From CAYVBJ01 sp964415185 (lineage in GTDB: Bacteria > Bacteroidota > Rhodothermia > Balneolales > Balneolaceae), in assembly GCA_964415185.1 (NCBI GenBank), contig CAYPZI010000035.1, positions 1 through 25,095 of the forward strand: a stretch of 25,095 nucleotides of DNA, written 5' to 3'. The notes under the pieces are model-generated. The model made no database searches, was not told the origin of the DNA, and worked only from the letters and a program-made list of their open reading frames with translations. The position numbers and the translations under genes are program-made. Shown in pieces: positions 23,694 through 25,095 of this stretch. How positions within the stretch are numbered: the stretch's first letter is position 1; the number at the start of each line of letters is the position of its first letter.

Positions 23694-24808
23694 TGAAGAA
23701 GGAAGATTGCTTCTACATCACTTATATGATTACTTCTGAAAATGCTTCGGAAGCTGAGGACAAGGCACAGAAACTTGCCATTGAGCAAACCGTTGAGATG
23801 CCTCTTGAAGCCGTTCCCAACAGAGTCAAGTCTTCACACCTTGCAAAGGTTTTTTCCCTCGATTCATCAGTCGATAATAAATACAGGTGTATAATTGAGT
23901 GTCCGCGACGTTCAGCCGGAACTGAAATTTCACAGTTCATCAACATAATTTTTGGCAATATCTCACTGAAACCCGGTATCCTTTTAACGGATATTGACTG
24001 GAGAGGACTTTCAGATTTACTGCCGGGCCCCGCTTTCGGGGTGGAGGGGATCAGGAAACAGCTTGGGATTCATGAACGGGCACTGAGTTGTACGGCCCTG
24101 AAACCGCTCGGTTTAACCTCTGCCGAGCTTGCAGATCTTTGTTATGAATTTGCACTCAATGGCCTTGATGTGATCAAAGACGATCACGGTTTGGCGAACC
24201 AGTCGTCATCTCCCTTTGAAGAACGTGTAACGGAGTGTTGCAAAGCAATTGACCGGGCTGCACAAAAGACCGGTAAGAGGGCGGCTTATTACCCGAATAT
24301 AACCGGAGATGCCGAAGAAGTGTTAAAAAGATACGAGTTTGCCGTGAAGTCGGGAGCTTCCGGCGTATTGCTGTGCTCTCACATAGCCGGTTTGCCACTA
24401 ATGAGCAAGCTTGCCCGCACCGGTGAAGTGCCCGTGATGGCGCACCCTTCATTTACAGGCAGTTATGTTATTCACCCGGACAGTGGTATGGACAAGGGAT
24501 TTTATTACGGTTCGTTATGGAGAGCCCTTGGCGCTGATTCTGTTATCTTTACAAATGCACAGGGCCGCTTTCAATTTACCGAGGAAGATGTTAAGTCAAT
24601 CAAAAACCGGGCTCTTGATGGCAGGGTGCCGTTTAAAAAGGCATTCCCCACACCCGGCGGGGGAATTGACCGGGATACGGTTCGTAAATGGCTCGATTTT
24701 TATGGCAATGATACCCTGTTTTTAATCGGCGGGAGTTTATATGTACATCCCGATGGAATCGGACAGGCCTCAAAAGAATTTCAACAAAAGCTGGAGAATC
24801 ATGGGTGA
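23693..24808 (+). CDS. Form IV RuBisCO-like protein (probable isomerase/enolase-type, not a carboxylase)
   Basis: The 371-residue protein is a RuBisCO large-subunit homologue, shorter than true RuBisCO (about 470). By eye, LSCTALKPLG (131-140) aligns with the TxKPK motif: the first Lys is kept (Lys137) but the second is Leu139. GLDVIKDDH (157-165) aligns with LDFTKDDE: the Lys that is carbamylated in RuBisCO is kept (Lys162), but the following Glu is His165. The loop-6 lysine region reads YGSLWRALGADS with Ser where Lys is expected. PTPGGGID and LIGGSLYVHPDG match the phosphate-binding loops. Carboxylase activity is therefore not expected. Known relatives act on methylthioribulose phosphates or on sugar-acid phosphates. 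I choose ATG 23693; a GTG at 23690 adds one residue. The end overlaps the cupin gene by 8 bp. Confidence 0.93.
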   Translation: MKKEDCFYITYMITSENASEAEDKAQKLAIEQTVEMPLEAVPNRVKSSHLAKVFSLDSSVDNKYRCIIECPRRSAGTEISQFINIIFGNISLKPGILLTDIDWRGLSDLLPGPAFGVEGIRKQLGIHERALSCTALKPLGLTSAELADLCYEFALNGLDVIKDDHGLANQSSSPFEERVTECCKAIDRAAQKTGKRAAYYPNITGDAEEVLKRYEFAVKSGASGVLLCSHIAGLPLMSKLARTGEVPVMAHPSFTGSYVIHPDSGMDKGFYYGSLWRALGADSVIFTNAQGRFQFTEEDVKSIKNRALDGRVPFKKAFPTPGGGIDRDTVRKWLDFYGNDTLFLIGGSLYVHPDGIGQASKEFQQKLENHG

Positions 24809-25095
24809 AAAGTCAAAGGTTATAAAAAACAAAAATTTTGAGTGGGAAACTGTCGATAAGAAAGTCTACAAAACCGAGACAGCCAATTTCAAGGATATCC
24901 ACCGGTACTCCCTGCTTGGTGAAAATGAAAAAGAGCTCAATTTTCAAACCCGCTATTTTGAAATCAAGCCGGGAGGATATTCATCCCTTGAAAGACACAG
25001 GCATCCCCATTCGGTGGTCATTATCCGGGGCAAGGGAACTGTGATTCTTGACAATGAAGCGGTTGAGATTTCAGAACATGATGTGGTCTACATCT
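24801..25095 (+). CDS. Cupin-domain protein, 3' end beyond the window
   Basis: The ATG at 24801 lies inside the end of the RuBisCO-like gene and opens a frame that runs to the window edge, 98 codons. After about 50 residues comes RYFEIKPGGYSSLERHRHPH, which matches cupin motif 1. His66, His68 and His70 are visible, followed by the strand SVVIIRGKGTVILDNEAVEI. The usual metal-binding Glu of motif 1 appears to be replaced by Ser or Val. Cupin motif 2 should lie just beyond the edge. The 8-bp overlap implies translational coupling and a shared pathway with the RuBisCO-like protein. Some cupins paired with such proteins act on methylthio sugar phosphates; the reaction here is not determined. Confidence 0.88.
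   Translation, partial: MGEKSKVIKNKNFEWETVDKKVYKTETANFKDIHRYSLLGENEKELNFQTRYFEIKPGGYSSLERHRHPHSVVIIRGKGTVILDNEAVEISEHDVVYI

Noticed and set aside
23693..24808. Functional RuBisCO and carbon fixation
   Set aside because: The second Lys of KPK, the Glu of KDDE and the loop-6 Lys are all replaced, the protein is about 100 residues short, and no phosphoribulokinase or small subunit is present in the window.
24838..25044. Plus-strand open frame at the right edge in a different frame
   Set aside because: The frame starting at 24801 encodes a clear cupin domain through the same bases, so this one is a shadow.

Overview
The window reads as chromosomal housekeeping DNA of a bacterium close to Bacteroidota, most likely Balneolota or Rhodothermota. 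This is inferred from gene content, not from a marker phylogeny. The support is: almost no Shine-Dalgarno sequences before the starts; frequent TTG starts; a type 2 isopentenyl-diphosphate isomerase; GatB; lipoproteins of the DUF4369/thioredoxin type; and separate secD and secF genes rather than the fused secDF usual in Bacteroidia. I see no rRNA, tRNA, transposase, phage gene or CRISPR array.

Layout. (1) 1-2034: a possible C-terminal tail of an upstream gene, then two minus-strand genes: a Uma2-family nuclease-like protein and an unusual HEAT-repeat plus thioredoxin-fold protein. A 9-nt-periodic array lies between them. (2) 2143-6654: a plus-strand run of fni, a short-chain prenyl diphosphate synthase, bamD, nadD and an exported S66 peptidase. 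The last three gaps are 6-14 bp, so at least prenyl synthase-bamD-nadD-S66 is probably one operon. (3) 6655-6837: four copies of a near-palindromic 11-mer arranged as two inverted pairs in front of gatB. (4) 6921-12708: gatB, a redox-dead thioredoxin-like lipoprotein, tpiA, purD and an NHL/beta-propeller protein. ATGA overlaps join lipoprotein-tpiA-purD. (5) 12864-15307: an orphan LuxE-like acyl-activating enzyme and citrate synthase, separately spaced. (6) 15308-15627: 320 bp without a clear gene, with a second 9-nt array and what may be gene debris. (7) 15628-22356: uvrA, an unknown signal-peptide protein, secD, secF and a STAS protein, closed by a strong intrinsic terminator. (8) 22416-25095: purA, a form IV RuBisCO-like protein and a cupin protein cut by the window edge, with overlapping reading frames.

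The part most worth following up is the last. A RuBisCO-like protein whose active-site residues are partly replaced is translationally overlapped with a cupin. This resembles the RuBisCO-like protein plus cupin pair of Rhodospirillum rubrum, which links methylthioadenosine salvage to isoprenoid synthesis. The function here is not shown by sequence alone. Other items are the four-site palindrome cluster before gatB, a terminator that ends six bases before the purA start codon, the HEAT-thioredoxin fusion, and the 9-nt arrays.
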